Part shown: positions 32,072 through 42,367 of the stretch, piece after piece
Layout of the letters: the number at the start of each line of letters is the position of its first letter
Position numbering within the stretch: the first letter of the stretch is position 1
NCBI GenBank assembly: GCA_002377695.1
Contig: DFQH01000007.1
Location: 56,956 to 120,955 of the forward strand
Reading direction: 5' to 3'
From: Citromicrobium sp. UBA3494
GTDB lineage: Bacteria > Pseudomonadota > Alphaproteobacteria > Sphingomonadales > Sphingomonadaceae
Length of the DNA stretch: 64,000 bases
Program-made: the position numbers and the translations under genes
Notes under the pieces: model-generated
Told to the model about the DNA's origin: nothing
The model's input: the letters and a program-made list of their open reading frames with translations, nothing else
The model's database searches: none

Positions 32072-33625
32072 CTATGGCTGCGGGTTGCCGGCGGCAGGTT
32101 GCCAGCGGTTGAAATCGGGCGTGGGCAGCGTAGCGGTGCGGGCGCGTTCGTAAGCTGCGCCCGCCTTCAGCACCTCCCAGTCCTGCCATTTCTGCCCGAT
32201 GATCGACAGGCCGACCGGCAGATCCTCGACCCCGCCCATGGGCACGGTCAGATGCGGATAGCCCGCAATCGCCGCCGGGCTGCCGAACCCGATGCTGCCG
32301 TTGAAATTGTCGCCATTGACGAGATCGCTCGTCCACGCAGGTCCGCGCGTGGGGGCGACGAGGAACTGCACATCGTTCTGTGCCATGAGCCTGTCGATCC
32401 CCTGCTCGCCTGCAAGGTGGATGGCATTCTCGCGCGCTGACTCATAGGCGGCGCGATCGGTGGTGGTTTCTGCCAGTTCGAAGATGCCCTGTCCGAACCA
32501 GCGCAGCTCGGTTTGCGCGTTCGCCTTATTGAAGGCGATCAGATCGGCAAGACTGCGCGGCGTTTCGCCCCGTTCGATGGGCGGAATCGAGCGCAGGTAT
32601 TCGCCCATCTCCTCGCGCAATTCGAACAGCAGCACCTGGAAGCTGTCGCGCGACATCTCCTCGTTGGGCTCGAACTCGATATCGACCAGCACCGCGCCCG
32701 CAGCCTCCAGATCGCCGAGCGCCTGTTCGAACACGGCGCGGACATCGTCGTCGTCGCCGATCTGGCCGCGCATGACCCCGATCCGAACGCCCGCCAGCGA
32801 GGCGTCCTCCAGCCCCTCGGTAAAGTCGCGCTCGTAACGATCCGCTTCGGCGGTTGCAGGATCAGCCGGGTCGCTGCCAGCAATCGCGCCGAGCAACATG
32901 GCGGCATCGCGTACGTTCATCGCCATGGGCCCGGCGGTGTCCTGCGTGCTGGAGATCGGCACCACATGCGTGCGGCTGACCATGCCCACGGTAGGCTTGA
33001 AGCCGACCACGCCGTTGATGCTGGCGGGGCAGGTGATCGATCCGTTGGTCTCCGTGCCGATGGCCGCCCAGGCGAAGCCTGCCGCGACCGCCGCGGCGCT
33101 GCCTGAGGACGATCCGCAGGTATTGCGGTCGATGCCGTGGGGATTGCGGGTCAGCCCGCCCACCGCGCTCCAGCCGCTGGTCGAGCTGAAATCGCGGATA
33201 TTGGCCCATTCGGAGAGATTGGCCTTGCCCAGCACGACACCGCCTGCCGCGCGCAGGTTCGCGATCATCGGGGCATCGCGGCCGGTCATGTTGCCTGCGA
33301 GCGCCAGACTACCGGCAGTGGTCGGCAGCTCGCGCGTTTCAATATTGTCCTTTACCAGCACGGTGCGACCGCCCAGCGGCAGCTCGGCAGAGGCCGCAGC
33401 ATCGAGCGGTGCGTCGGGGTTGGTCGCGATGACCGCGTTCAGCTTCGGCCCCGAGTCGTCCAGCTGTGCTATGCGTGAGAGGTAGAAGCGCGCTTCGTCG
33501 GCCGGTCCCGGCTGTTCGGCGACGATCTCCGCCTCGATGGCTTCTTGCGCCGTCTGGGCCTGCGCCGTTGCCGGAACGATCGCGATTGCGGTGGAAAGGG
33601 CGGCGAGCGAGCAGAGTGTTCTCAT
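32072..33625 (-). CDS. Exported amidase-signature hydrolase
   Basis: 517-residue amidase with an N-terminal signal peptide (CSLAALSTAIAIVPATAQAQ). The Ser-cisSer-Lys triad is visible: Lys in GRTVLVKDNIETREL, the cis-Ser in CGSSSGSAAAVAAGF and the nucleophile Ser in IGTETNGSITCPASINGVVGFKPT. Being exported, it probably hydrolyses amides in the periplasm; the substrate is unknown. Annotated relatives include glutamyl-tRNA amidotransferase A-like proteins, but the signal peptide and absence of gatB/gatC make that role unlikely. Stops 59 bases before coq4's end region on the right; convergent with tig. Confidence 0.9.
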   Translation of the reverse strand: MRTLCSLAALSTAIAIVPATAQAQTAQEAIEAEIVAEQPGPADEARFYLSRIAQLDDSGPKLNAVIATNPDAPLDAAASAELPLGGRTVLVKDNIETRELPTTAGSLALAGNMTGRDAPMIANLRAAGGVVLGKANLSEWANIRDFSSTSGWSAVGGLTRNPHGIDRNTCGSSSGSAAAVAAGFAWAAIGTETNGSITCPASINGVVGFKPTVGMVSRTHVVPISSTQDTAGPMAMNVRDAAMLLGAIAGSDPADPATAEADRYERDFTEGLEDASLAGVRIGVMRGQIGDDDDVRAVFEQALGDLEAAGAVLVDIEFEPNEEMSRDSFQVLLFELREEMGEYLRSIPPIERGETPRSLADLIAFNKANAQTELRWFGQGIFELAETTTDRAAYESARENAIHLAGEQGIDRLMAQNDVQFLVAPTRGPAWTSDLVNGDNFNGSIGFGSPAAIAGYPHLTVPMGGVEDLPVGLSIIGQKWQDWEVLKAGAAYERARTATLPTPDFNRWQPAAGNPQP

Positions 33626-33684
33626 GCCCGCGAACCTGCGTCAGCGATCCGGCCCGGTCAATCGAGCAATCGGGAAAGCTCGGC

Positions 33685-34638
33685 TCAGGCGCGCTCGTGC
33701 CGGTCCTGGCTCTCTTGCGTTTTCTCCTGTGCGGGCTGCTCTTGCATCGTGAAGACCGACGGCCCCTTCGAAAGGTCTTCGGGCGAGGGCACGGGGTCTT
33801 CGCGGTAGACCGAGGTCTTGGCGTCATCCGCCAGGATCTTGAGCGGGTCGATCCCCTCTTCCTCCCAGATATCCTGGCACTTCTGGTACCATTTGACCGG
33901 CCCGATACCCAGATGGCTGCGGGCTTCGTCGATCGTCATCGCCAGCAGTTCGCGGATCGATTCCTCCGCGATCGGGCGACACGATTTGCCGGATTGCTTG
34001 GCATCGTGGATGGCGCGCAGCACGGGCGCCCGGGTCTTCACATTGGCCTTGATCACCGCTGCCCCCGCATAGCCCAGGATCAGGTGCCCGTGGCTGGGGC
34101 GCTGCTGGAAGACATAGGCCCCCAGCGCCTGTTCGCCCAGCGTATCGCGGCCGATGGTGGTCAGCAGGTGCAGCAGGTCGTGCGTGTCGCGCAGGCGATC
34201 CGCATACCATTCGATCTGGTCGTCCAGCCGCGGACGGTCGCCGCGGAAGTCGTCGTATTCGGCAACCAGGCCTGCGGCGCTGAGCCCCTCGCGCTCCATA
34301 TAGTCGCAATAGTCATGGGCGAGCGAGCCTCCGGGATAATCGCGCCGCAGCATGTCGTGATCGTCGAGGATATCGGGCAGGAAGGGCTCGGTCTCGAACA
34401 CGTACTGCCCGCGCTGCGTCGAAAGATACTCGCGGACATGTTCGGGCATGTCGAGCCACGGGAGATGTTCGAAGAAGCGGAAGACCTCGCTCGTCTTCTC
34501 CTTGTCCTTCTTGAACTCCCAGAAATGGTGCCAGGCGCGGCGGATGTTGCGCTTCGCGGGCACGCGATCGGGGTGGGAGAAGGGGATGGTCGACAGACGC
34601 GACCCCTCGGCGCGGGCGACGGTGGCGGCTTCGGTCAT
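33685..34638 (-). CDS. COQ4-family ubiquinone biosynthesis protein
   Basis: 317-residue COQ4-like protein. The zinc-binding motif HDxxH-x11-E is seen in DTHDLLHLLTTIGRDTLGEQ. COQ4 organises or catalyses a step of ubiquinone ring modification (C1 decarboxylation/hydroxylation has been proposed in recent work). ATG 34636-34638 (MTEAATVARAEGSRLSTIPF) is chosen; upstream codons are not conserved. The C-terminus has an extra hydrophilic tail (PSPEDLSKGPSVFTMQEQPA) not needed for the fold. Confidence 0.85.
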   Translation of the reverse strand: MTEAATVARAEGSRLSTIPFSHPDRVPAKRNIRRAWHHFWEFKKDKEKTSEVFRFFEHLPWLDMPEHVREYLSTQRGQYVFETEPFLPDILDDHDMLRRDYPGGSLAHDYCDYMEREGLSAAGLVAEYDDFRGDRPRLDDQIEWYADRLRDTHDLLHLLTTIGRDTLGEQALGAYVFQQRPSHGHLILGYAGAAVIKANVKTRAPVLRAIHDAKQSGKSCRPIAEESIRELLAMTIDEARSHLGIGPVKWYQKCQDIWEEEGIDPLKILADDAKTSVYREDPVPSPEDLSKGPSVFTMQEQPAQEKTQESQDRHERA

Positions 34639-34818
34639 GGCTATTCCCACACGCGGGGACGCAACCCGTCGCCGCACGACCCGCGGCGAACATGCTGTTC
34701 CGGCCCTCCGGTAAGGAAATATAAACCATGCGCCGCAAGGCGCGCAACCCCTGCTCAATCCACGAGTCGCGCGCCTTTCTGGCTGGTAATGTCAGGGGCT
34801 TTGGAGTGCCCCGAGACG

Positions 34819-35445
34819 CTAGCCCCAGGTCACTTCCTTGGCGCTGTCGATCACCGTGCCGAGGATGCCGTAATCCTTGGCTTCCTTCGTGCTCATCCAG
34901 AAATCGCGGTCGATATCCTTCAGCACCTTCTCGTGCGGCTGGCCGGTGGCATCGGCGATCTTCTGCGCGATGCGTTCGCGCATCTTCACGATTTCCTGCG
35001 CCTGGATGGCGATGTCGCTAGCCGGGCCACGCGCACCGCCGGAGGGCTGATGGATCAGGAAGCGCGTGTTGGGCAGGCAGAAGCGGCGCTCTGCCGGCAC
35101 GCTCAGGAAGATGTGCGTGGCGATGCTGGCGACCCAGCCGGTGCCGATCATGGCGACGGGCGAGCCGATGAAGCTGATCAGATCGTGGATCGTATCGCCC
35201 GATTCCACGTGGCCGCCGGGCGAATTGACGATCACGCGGATCGGTTCGTTGCTGACATGGTCCAGATAGAGCAGCTGCATCGAGATGCGTTCCGCCATCT
35301 TCTGGTCGACCCCGCCGAAGATCAGCACGGTGCGCGCATCGAGGAACTTGTTCATCATCGCCGCGCCGGCGTTGCTCATGTCCTTCTGTTCGTCCTCCTC
35401 GTCGTCGGCACGAAAGGGTAGGGGGGTGTTGGACATCGAGATCAT
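34819..35445 (-). CDS. ClpP-like serine protease subunit, first paralog
   Basis: 208-residue Clp proteolytic subunit. Nucleophile Ser is in [14 protein letters not shown], His in [11 protein letters not shown] and Asp in [19 protein letters not shown], so the triad is intact, though the motif around Ser differs from the usual GQAASMGA. The handle and oligomer motif [20 protein letters not shown] is present. ATG 35443-35445 has AGGAG upstream. It is divergent from a second clpP 149 bases away, and probably forms mixed rings or a specialised ClpP; its preferred ATPase partner is unknown. Confidence 0.9.
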   Translation of the reverse strand: MISMSNTPLPFRADDEEDEQKDMSNAGAAMMNKFLDARTVLIFGGVDQKMAERISMQLLYLDHVSNEPIRVIVNSPGGHVESGDTIHDLISFIGSPVAMIGTGWVASIATHIFLSVPAERRFCLPNTRFLIHQPSGGARGPASDIAIQAQEIVKMRERIAQKIADATGQPHEKVLKDIDRDFWMSTKEAKDYGILGTVIDSAKEVTWG

Positions 35446-35593
35446 CGTCAGGCTCCTGCGGTGCGCTCCGACGCGAAATCGCGACGGCGCTTGGTGTTGG
35501 CGGGACAACTGGCGTGGCCGGGCTTTCCATTCAAGCCTTGATGATGAAGAGGTGAGGTCAGATATAGGCGTCGACGAGAGACAAGGACACTTC

Positions 35594-36280
35594 ATGCAAT
35601 TCGACGAATCCGGCTACTTCCGCGATCCCGCAACCGGCGCCCTGGTGCCCGTCGTGGTCGAACAGACCAGTCGCGGGGAGCGCAGCTTCGATATTTTCAG
35701 CCGCCTGCTGCGTGAACGCATCGTGTTCATCACGGGTCCGGTAGAGGATGGCATGGCCAGCCTCGCGGTGGCGCAGCTGCTGTTCCTGGAGAGCGAAAAT
35801 CCGTCCAAGCCGATCAGCATGTACATCAATTCGCCGGGCGGCGTGGTGACGGCGGGCATGGCGATCCACGATACCATGCAGTACATCCGGCCGCGGATCT
35901 CCACGGTGTGCGTGGGCCAGGCTGCCTCGATGGGCAGCTTCCTGCTGGCCGCGGGGGAGCCGGGCATGCGCATCGCGCTGCCCAATGCACGGATCATGGT
36001 CCACCAGCCTTCGGGCGGCGCGCAGGGCATGGCCTCGGACATAGAGATCCAGGCGCGCGAAATCCTGCGGATTCGCAAGAACATGAACGAGCTTTACGCC
36101 AAATATACCGGCAAGGAGCTGTCCGAGATCGAGGAGGCGATGGATCGCGATACCTTCCTCGATGCCAAGGAAGCGATGAAGTTCGGCATTGTGGACAAGG
36201 TGTTCGAGACCCGGCCCCAGGGCGACTCCGGTGACGATTCGGATGACGATGACACCGGATCGGGCGGTGCACCCGCCTGA
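35594..36280 (+). CDS. clpP: ATP-dependent Clp protease proteolytic subunit
   Basis: 228-residue main ClpP. Ser nucleophile in [15 protein letters not shown], His in [14 protein letters not shown], Asp in [21 protein letters not shown]. Residues 55-85 ([23 protein letters not shown]) form the canonical core. The C-terminus adds an acidic, disordered tail ([12 protein letters not shown]). ATG 35594 follows AAGGACAC. clpX starts 202 bases downstream, so it is probably the protease partner of that ATPase. Confidence 0.95.
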   Translation: MQFDESGYFRDPATGALVPVVVEQTSRGERSFDIFSRLLRERIVFITGPVEDGMASLAVAQLLFLESENPSKPISMYINSPGGVVTAGMAIHDTMQYIRPRISTVCVGQAASMGSFLLAAGEPGMRIALPNARIMVHQPSGGAQGMASDIEIQAREILRIRKNMNELYAKYTGKELSEIEEAMDRDTFLDAKEAMKFGIVDKVFETRPQGDSGDDSDDDDTGSGGAPA

Positions 36281-36412
36281 TCGCGGCTCACCCCCCCGCG
36301 TTGCCCGGGGGCCACAGACGATTGAAATTCATGGCCGAAATATCGGGCATCGTGGTTTGCGGAGGGGCATCTTCAGGCCTTCGCAAGATGATGCGTGCAA
36401 CATAGCCATCGG

Positions 36413-36440
36413 TTGCATTGGCGCACATGAAAGTTACATT
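36413..36440 (+). promoter_or_regulatory. Candidate sigma-70 promoter for clpX
   Basis: TTGCAT (36413-36418), a 16-base spacer and TACATT (36435-36440) lie 43 bases upstream of the clpX ATG, in the only AT-rich part of the gap after clpP. Confidence 0.4.
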
Positions 36441-36482
36441 CGGTAGGTTCCCGCCCACGCGGGGATTCGAGGATTACAGGAT

Positions 36483-37751
<1,269 letters not shown>

Positions 37752-37766
37752 TAATGGCCGGCTGAT

Positions 37767-37850
37767 ATGAGCGGGATCGCAGCTCTTTTTCCGGGGCGCG
37801 CGATCCTGTTCCTGCTTCTTTCGGGCCTGACGCGCGCAGGGGCGGCCTAG
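37767..37850 (+). CDS. Possible 27-residue hydrophobic ORF before phosphatase gene
   Basis: ATG 37767 opens a 27-residue frame ([20 protein letters not shown] then LTRAGAA) whose TAG ends at 37850, one base before the TTG start of the phosphatase gene. It resembles a membrane-active leader peptide or a translational-coupling ORF, but its size makes chance likely. No homologue is known to me. Confidence 0.25.
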   Translation: MSGIAALFPGRAILFLLLSGLTRAGAA

Positions 37851-37851
37851 C

Positions 37852-38187
37852 TTGGCAGGCCGCAACTACCTGTTCGTATGCAGCCAGAACCGCTTGCGCA
37901 GCCCCACGGCCGAGCAGGTCTTTTGCGAGACGCCCGGAATAAACGCGCTTTCGGCAGGCACCAACAATGATGCCGAAAATCCGCTCTCGGACGAACTTGT
38001 CGAATGGGCGGATGTGATCTTCGCGATGGAGAACACCCATCGCAACAAGCTGCGCAAGAAGCACAAGGCCGCGCTGAAGGACACGCGCGTGATCGTGCTG
38101 AACATTCCGGACGATTACGCCCTCATGGACCCGGAGCTCATCCGCCTGCTCAAGGCCCGGATGTGGAAGTGGCTGCCCACGCACTAG
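37852..38187 (+). CDS. Low-molecular-weight protein tyrosine phosphatase-like protein
   Basis: 111-residue protein with the phosphatase loop VCSQNRLRSPTAEQVF (Cys-x5-Arg plus Ser). The second region has NIPDDYALMDPELIRLLKARM with the acidic pair that could be the general acid. The family is shorter than classic LMW-PTPs (about 150). The start TTG at 37852 (LAGRNYLFVCSQNR) is inferred, since no ATG precedes the catalytic loop; an AGGGGCGG tract precedes it. It is downstream of clpX by 100 bases. Substrate is unknown. Confidence 0.82.
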   Translation: MAGRNYLFVCSQNRLRSPTAEQVFCETPGINALSAGTNNDAENPLSDELVEWADVIFAMENTHRNKLRKKHKAALKDTRVIVLNIPDDYALMDPELIRLLKARMWKWLPTH

Positions 38188-38198
38188 CAACATGAAAA

Positions 38199-38232
38199 AC
38201 CCCGCCCGGCCGGGTTACTGGCCGAGCGGGGT
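38199..38232 (-). terminator. Terminator of the fasciclin gene
   Basis: CCCCGCCCGGCC / GGCCGAGCGGGG stem with an AAAAA tract on the plus strand just left of it, thus a U tract on the minus strand: a terminator for the minus-strand fasciclin gene. Confidence 0.75.
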
Positions 38233-38292
38233 CCCTGGTGCGACGCCGGTGTTAGCGGGGTGGAGGCAACCGACGCCGCGAGGGGTCTGAAA

Positions 38293-38892
38293 TCAACCGG
38301 GCAGCGACACAGCGTTGGTTACGTGGATCACGCCGTTGGACTGGAACACATCCGCCTGGGTTACCGTGGCGGTTCCGCCCCTGGCGTCCACCAGCACCAC
38401 GTTGCCGCCTTGCATGCGCGCGGTCAGCGTGCCGCCATTGACGGTCTCCAGCCTGGCCATGCCCCCGCCATCGCGGATCATCTGCATCAGCTGGCTGGCC
38501 GAAACGCGTCCGGGGACGACGTGATAGGTGAGAATGTCGGTCAGCATCTGCTTGTTCTGGGGCTTCAGCAGGGTGTCCACCGTGCCGGCGGGCAGCTTGG
38601 CGAAAGCGTCGTTGGTCGGCGCGAAGACGGTGAAGGGGCCTGGGCTCGAAAGCGTATCGACCAGGCCGGCGGCCTTTACGGCAGCAACCAGCGTGGTGTG
38701 ATCAGCCGAATTGACCGCATTCTCCACGATATTGCGCGAGGGATACATGGCCGCACCGCCGACCATGACGGTGGTATCGGCGCTGGCGCTGGCCATCTGG
38801 CTGTCATCATCCATGCCGTAGGTCTCGCACCCGCCAAGCATGGCTGCGCTGGCGCCGAGCATAAGGGCGGCATGGGTTTTCTTGAGCAACAT
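38293..38892 (-). CDS. Fasciclin-domain lipoprotein
   Basis: 199-residue lipoprotein: signal peptide MLLKKTHAALMLGASAAMLG with lipobox LGGC, then a fasciclin (FAS1) domain from residue 53 (NIVENAVNSADHTTLVAAVKAAGLVDTLSS, FTVFAPTNDAFAKLP, ILTYHVVPGRV, VIHVTNAVSLPG). FAS1 domains mediate adhesion. GAGGAG lies upstream of the ATG at 38890-38892. The ECF sigma/anti-sigma pair just upstream on the same strand may control it, as SigK/RskA control the fasciclin proteins MPT70/83 in mycobacteria. Confidence 0.9.
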   Translation of the reverse strand: MLLKKTHAALMLGASAAMLGGCETYGMDDDSQMASASADTTVMVGGAAMYPSRNIVENAVNSADHTTLVAAVKAAGLVDTLSSPGPFTVFAPTNDAFAKLPAGTVDTLLKPQNKQMLTDILTYHVVPGRVSASQLMQMIRDGGGMARLETVNGGTLTARMQGGNVVLVDARGGTATVTQADVFQSNGVIHVTNAVSLPG

Positions 38893-38993
38893 CGTCGATC
38901 TCCTCTATCCAACAGGTCGTTTCTTCCCGTCGGTGAGGAGTTACGAAGCGGGCCGCGCTCCGGATGCAGCAACGCCCGAAATTCTTTTTGGGC

Positions 38994-39740
38994 TCAGGTT
39001 TTCAGCAGTGTCCCTTCGGCCACCACCGGGCCGGGCGCGGACTTGTCGGGTGCGCCTCCGATCGGCTCCTGGCTGAGCAGGATCTGCGCACCTTCATGCA
39101 TCGACCGGGCCGTCTCCCTTTCGAGCGGAACGCGCTTCTGCGTTCCCGGAGCGATGATTCCCAGCGATTGCACCTGCGCGTCTTCACCGGGAGGCCGCAG
39201 CCACAATTCGTGGTCGTGGACACCGTCGGCGCTAAGCCCCTCAGCAGCCACCAGCAGTTCCTCTCGCCCGGGAATATAGGTCACGCCGATCCGCAGAGGC
39301 GTATCGGCAATGGGGATCGAGGCGACCAGTGGCGCGCTTTCCTGCGCAGGGGCCGGGCCGGGCGCCTGCACAAGTGGCACCAGAAGCAATGCGAGCGCGG
39401 CCACGGCCGCAACCGCGCTGCCTGCCGCAACACGCTGCCAGAGCACGACCCGGCGGTGTAGTGAGACGACCTCGCTCTCGCCTGCACCATCCTCGATATC
39501 GCTGGCTATGCGGCTCCAAAGTTCGGGCGGAGGGGCAAGGCCTTCCACATCGTCGAGCATCGGGACAAGGCGCTTTTCCCACTGAGCGACCAGCCCCGCG
39601 AAAGCCGGTTCGCGCGCGATCCGCCCGCGCGTGGCGAGCAGGGCTTCGCTTTCCAGCAGGCCCATCGCGTATTCCGCTGCCTGCCGTTCGTCGCCGCTCA
39701 GTTCGGGGCCGCTGCCCGGCTGATCGTCCGCCGCGCTCAT
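38994..39740 (-). CDS. Anti-sigma factor, RskA-like
   Basis: 248-residue membrane protein. N-terminal zinc-free anti-sigma domain ends at about residue 80 (EYAMGLLESEALLATRGRI), a transmembrane segment follows (VAAGSAVAAVAALALLLVPLV), and the C-terminal periplasmic RskA domain reads LEVAAEGLSADGVHDHELWLRPPGEDAQVQSLG-like repeats of the family (here EELLVAAEGLSADGVHDHELW). Its ATG overlaps the sigma TGA (ATGA). It should hold the sigma factor inactive until a signal triggers proteolysis. Confidence 0.9.
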   Translation of the reverse strand: MSAADDQPGSGPELSGDERQAAEYAMGLLESEALLATRGRIAREPAFAGLVAQWEKRLVPMLDDVEGLAPPPELWSRIASDIEDGAGESEVVSLHRRVVLWQRVAAGSAVAAVAALALLLVPLVQAPGPAPAQESAPLVASIPIADTPLRIGVTYIPGREELLVAAEGLSADGVHDHELWLRPPGEDAQVQSLGIIAPGTQKRVPLERETARSMHEGAQILLSQEPIGGAPDKSAPGPVVAEGTLLKT

Positions 39741-40306
39741 TCGCCGCGCTCCACGCATTCGCGCAGGCGATGCAGCCCGCGTCTTATCCAGCTTTTCATC
39801 GTACCAAGCGGCACGCCCGCCTGTTCAGCCAACTCCGCATAGGTACGCCCGTTAAGGAAGGCGTTGCGGATGGGGGTGCGCTGCTTCTCATCCAGCGTTT
39901 CGAGGCAGGTGTGCACGCGCGCCTCACGCTCCGCGTCGATCAGCATGGTGTCGGCTGCGGGCCTGTCGTCGGAAAGATCGGCTGCCTCGTCCACCGATAC
40001 CGCGCCGCGGCGGACCTTGCCCGAACGCAGCCGATCGACCGCGCGGTTGCGCGCGAACGTCGCCAGCCAGGCGATCGGGCTCGCACGGGTGCCGTCGTAA
40101 CGGTCGGCATTGCGCCAGAGAGTGATGTAAACGTCCTGCAAGGCGTCTTCGGCTTCTTTCCTGTCCTGCAAGATACGCAAGCAGATGCCGAAAAGCTTCA
40201 CGCTGGTAAGGCGATAGACATCCTCCAGCGCGGCGCGATCGCCCTTCGCCATGCGCAGCATGGCGGCTTCGAGTGCCTCGCGGGCTTCGGGGCTGGAGGG
40301 AATCAA
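39737..40306 (-). CDS. ECF sigma factor (SigK-like)
   Basis: 189-residue RNA polymerase sigma factor. Sigma-2 region: LFGICLRILQDRKEAEDALQ, DVYITLWRNADRYDG, PIAWLATFARNRAVDRLR; sigma-4 region: RTYAELAEQAGVPLGTMKSWI and RRGLHRLREC. ATG 40304-40306 overlaps the end of the deacetylase gene. The four-gene run 41037-38293 (deacetylase, sigma, anti-sigma, fasciclin) appears to be a cell-surface stress regulon. Confidence 0.93.
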   Translation of the reverse strand: MIPSSPEAREALEAAMLRMAKGDRAALEDVYRLTSVKLFGICLRILQDRKEAEDALQDVYITLWRNADRYDGTRASPIAWLATFARNRAVDRLRSGKVRRGAVSVDEAADLSDDRPAADTMLIDAEREARVHTCLETLDEKQRTPIRNAFLNGRTYAELAEQAGVPLGTMKSWIRRGLHRLRECVERGE

Positions 40307-41037
40307 GGAATCGATGTCCCGCTCGCGACCAGTTCGGACAGGGTAACAGCCCGCAGGCCGCGCTCCTCGAGACCACGCAATACGATTGGCAGGGCATCGC
40401 GCGCGCTCTGGTTATGGCGATACATGGGATGCATCAGGATGATCGATCCCGGGCGAGCGCGCTCGAGGATATCGTCCGCTAAGGCCTGCGGATCGCCATC
40501 GAAGTCTTCCGGACGGTCTTCGACATCCCACATCGCCAGACGATATCCGGCGCGCTCGACCTCCTGCGGCAAGCCGATCAGGCGTCGACCGAATGGAGGA
40601 CGAAACCAGACCGGTGTCGACCCGGCCTGTTCCAGCGCATCGTGGGTGCTGGAAATTTCCTCACGGTAGAAAGCACGGCTCTTGCCGATGTTGCGTTGAT
40701 GCGACCAACTGTGATTGCCAAGCTCGTGGCCCGCTTGCAGCAATCGCTCGGCCTGACCGGGGAACTTCTCCATCCGGTTGCCGATCAGGAAGAACGTGGC
40801 CCTTGCACCATGCGCTTCGAGGATCGGCAGGACAGCATCCACTCCTTCAGGGGTGGGCCCATCGTCGAAGGTCAGTGCCACCAGCCGCTCCTGGGTATCG
40901 ACCGAACACACGAATTCGCCCGTCAGCTGGAAACAGCGGCTCTTGGACAATCGGTTGACGCCGAACGCGGGGACCACGGCGAGCGTCACGGCGCATAGAA
41001 GTGCGATGCCCAGCGTGCGCCATCGTTTGAAGATCAT
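40303..41037 (-). CDS. Polysaccharide deacetylase family protein
   Basis: 244-residue NodB-type deacetylase. N-terminal membrane anchor or signal (WRTLGIALLCAVTLAVVPA). Motif 1 LVALTFDDGPTPEG supplies the metal Asp, motif 2 GNHSWSH two His, and SIILMHP the C-terminal His. It removes acetyl groups from an extracellular polysaccharide or peptidoglycan. Its TGA overlaps the ECF sigma ATG by four bases (ATGA), so it leads the operon. Confidence 0.9.
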   Translation of the reverse strand: MIFKRWRTLGIALLCAVTLAVVPAFGVNRLSKSRCFQLTGEFVCSVDTQERLVALTFDDGPTPEGVDAVLPILEAHGARATFFLIGNRMEKFPGQAERLLQAGHELGNHSWSHQRNIGKSRAFYREEISSTHDALEQAGSTPVWFRPPFGRRLIGLPQEVERAGYRLAMWDVEDRPEDFDGDPQALADDILERARPGSIILMHPMYRHNQSARDALPIVLRGLEERGLRAVTLSELVASGTSIP

Positions 41038-41152
41038 GATCGAACGCCCGCCATCTTCGCTACCCTACCGTCATTGTCGCGCGACATCGATCCGGCCACA
41101 AGCGCAAAGTAGGTTGCCGGTAATGTCGGGAAACGCTCCGTACCAGTGCCGT

Positions 41153-42076
41153 TCAGCAGCCGCTGCTGCAATCGCGTTTCTGTTCGATCTGAAGCGTGGC
41201 ATGACCGATATTGTGATCGTGCGAAAGCCGGTGCGCGACTTCCGCAAGAAACGCGTCGCCCGGATGGCCTTCCGGTATCACGAGGTGCGCGGTCAGCGCG
41301 GTTTCGGTGGTCGACATCGGCCAGATATGCAGGTCGTGGACCTCGGTGACGCCCGGCTCGCCTTCCAGCGTGGCGCGCACTGCCGCTTCGTCGATCCCCT
41401 CTGGCACGCCCAGCAGGCCGAGCTTCAGGCTGTCGCGGGCAAGGCCCCAGGTGCCCCAGCCGATCACCGCCAGGATGACGAGGCTGGTGAGCGGATCGAG
41501 CCAGATCGCGCCGGTCAGAAGAATCGCCCCGCCCGCGACCACCACGCCCACCGAAACCAGCGCATCGGCCGCCATGTGAAGAAAGGCACCGCGGACGTTG
41601 AGATCGTCCTTGCGCCCTCGCACGAACAGCAGCGCGGTTGCTGTGTTGATGACGATGCCCACGCCCGCCACCCAGATCATGGTCCAGCCTTCGGGCTCTA
41701 CCGGGTCCAGCAGGCGGTCGATCGTCTCGAACAAAATCGCGCCGATGGCGACCATCAGCAGCGCGGCGTTGGCCAGCGCGGCGAGGATGGTGCTGCTCTT
41801 GAGGCCGTAGGTGAAGCGGGCACTGGGCGGACGCTTGGCCGCCGCGCTCGCCCCCCAGGCGATCAGCAGGCCGAGCACGTCGGACAGGTTGTGGCCCGCA
41901 TCGGCGACCAGCGCCATCGAGCCGGAGATATAGCCGAAAACCGCCTCGACGATGACGAACGCGGTGTTGAGCGCGATGCCGATGGCGAAGGCGCTCCCGA
42001 AATCCGCCGGAGCGTGGGAGTGCCCGTGCGAATGACCATGCGAATGACCGTGCGCGTGTGAGTGATCGTGTCCCAA
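41153..42076 (-). CDS. Cation diffusion facilitator (Zn/Co/Cd efflux)
   Basis: 307-residue CDF transporter. The N-terminus has a His-rich tract (GHDHSHAHGHSHGHSHGHSH) that may bind metal. Site-A residues are in MALVADAGHNLSDVLG and HMAADALVSVGVVV; the C-terminal cytoplasmic domain has VHDLHIWPMS. Six membrane helices are visible. Most likely exports Zn2+; Co2+/Cd2+ cannot be excluded. Nothing unusual except the length of the His tract. Confidence 0.93.
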   Translation of the reverse strand: MGHDHSHAHGHSHGHSHGHSHAPADFGSAFAIGIALNTAFVIVEAVFGYISGSMALVADAGHNLSDVLGLLIAWGASAAAKRPPSARFTYGLKSSTILAALANAALLMVAIGAILFETIDRLLDPVEPEGWTMIWVAGVGIVINTATALLFVRGRKDDLNVRGAFLHMAADALVSVGVVVAGGAILLTGAIWLDPLTSLVILAVIGWGTWGLARDSLKLGLLGVPEGIDEAAVRATLEGEPGVTEVHDLHIWPMSTTETALTAHLVIPEGHPGDAFLAEVAHRLSHDHNIGHATLQIEQKRDCSSGC

Positions 42077-42367
42077 ATCGCCCTCTGTCGCCGCGACCCC
42101 CGTAAATGAAGGCGCGGTCGCCGGAAAATACCTGCGCGCCCTACCGCGATCTAGGAGGGCGGCAAAACTTTTTCTTCTGTTTCAATATGATATGCCATAC
42201 CATTCCGGGCGTTTTCAGTGCCTTGAGCCGGCGATATGGGACGCAAATAGAAGAACTTGCTGCTCCGATCGCCCAGTGCGGGCTGCGGTGATCGCGTGTG
42301 ACTGCCCGTCGCTATGCGGTCAAGCAGCCGGGCCAGCTAGCGTTGGGAATCGCTGGGGGCGCGCGAG
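42077..42367. other. Intergenic region between CDF exporter and mtgA
   Basis: 291 bases holding the promoter of the minus-strand CDF gene on its left side and an AT-rich segment near 42165-42205. Small plus-strand frames (42106-42291) have no ribosome site. I see no metal-regulator operator that I could name. Confidence 0.4.

Noticed and set aside
41990..42065. CAT/GAC-rich short repeats at the start of the CDF gene taken for a tandem repeat or CRISPR
   Set aside because: They encode the His-rich metal-binding N-terminus, HDHSHAHGHSHGHSHGHSH.
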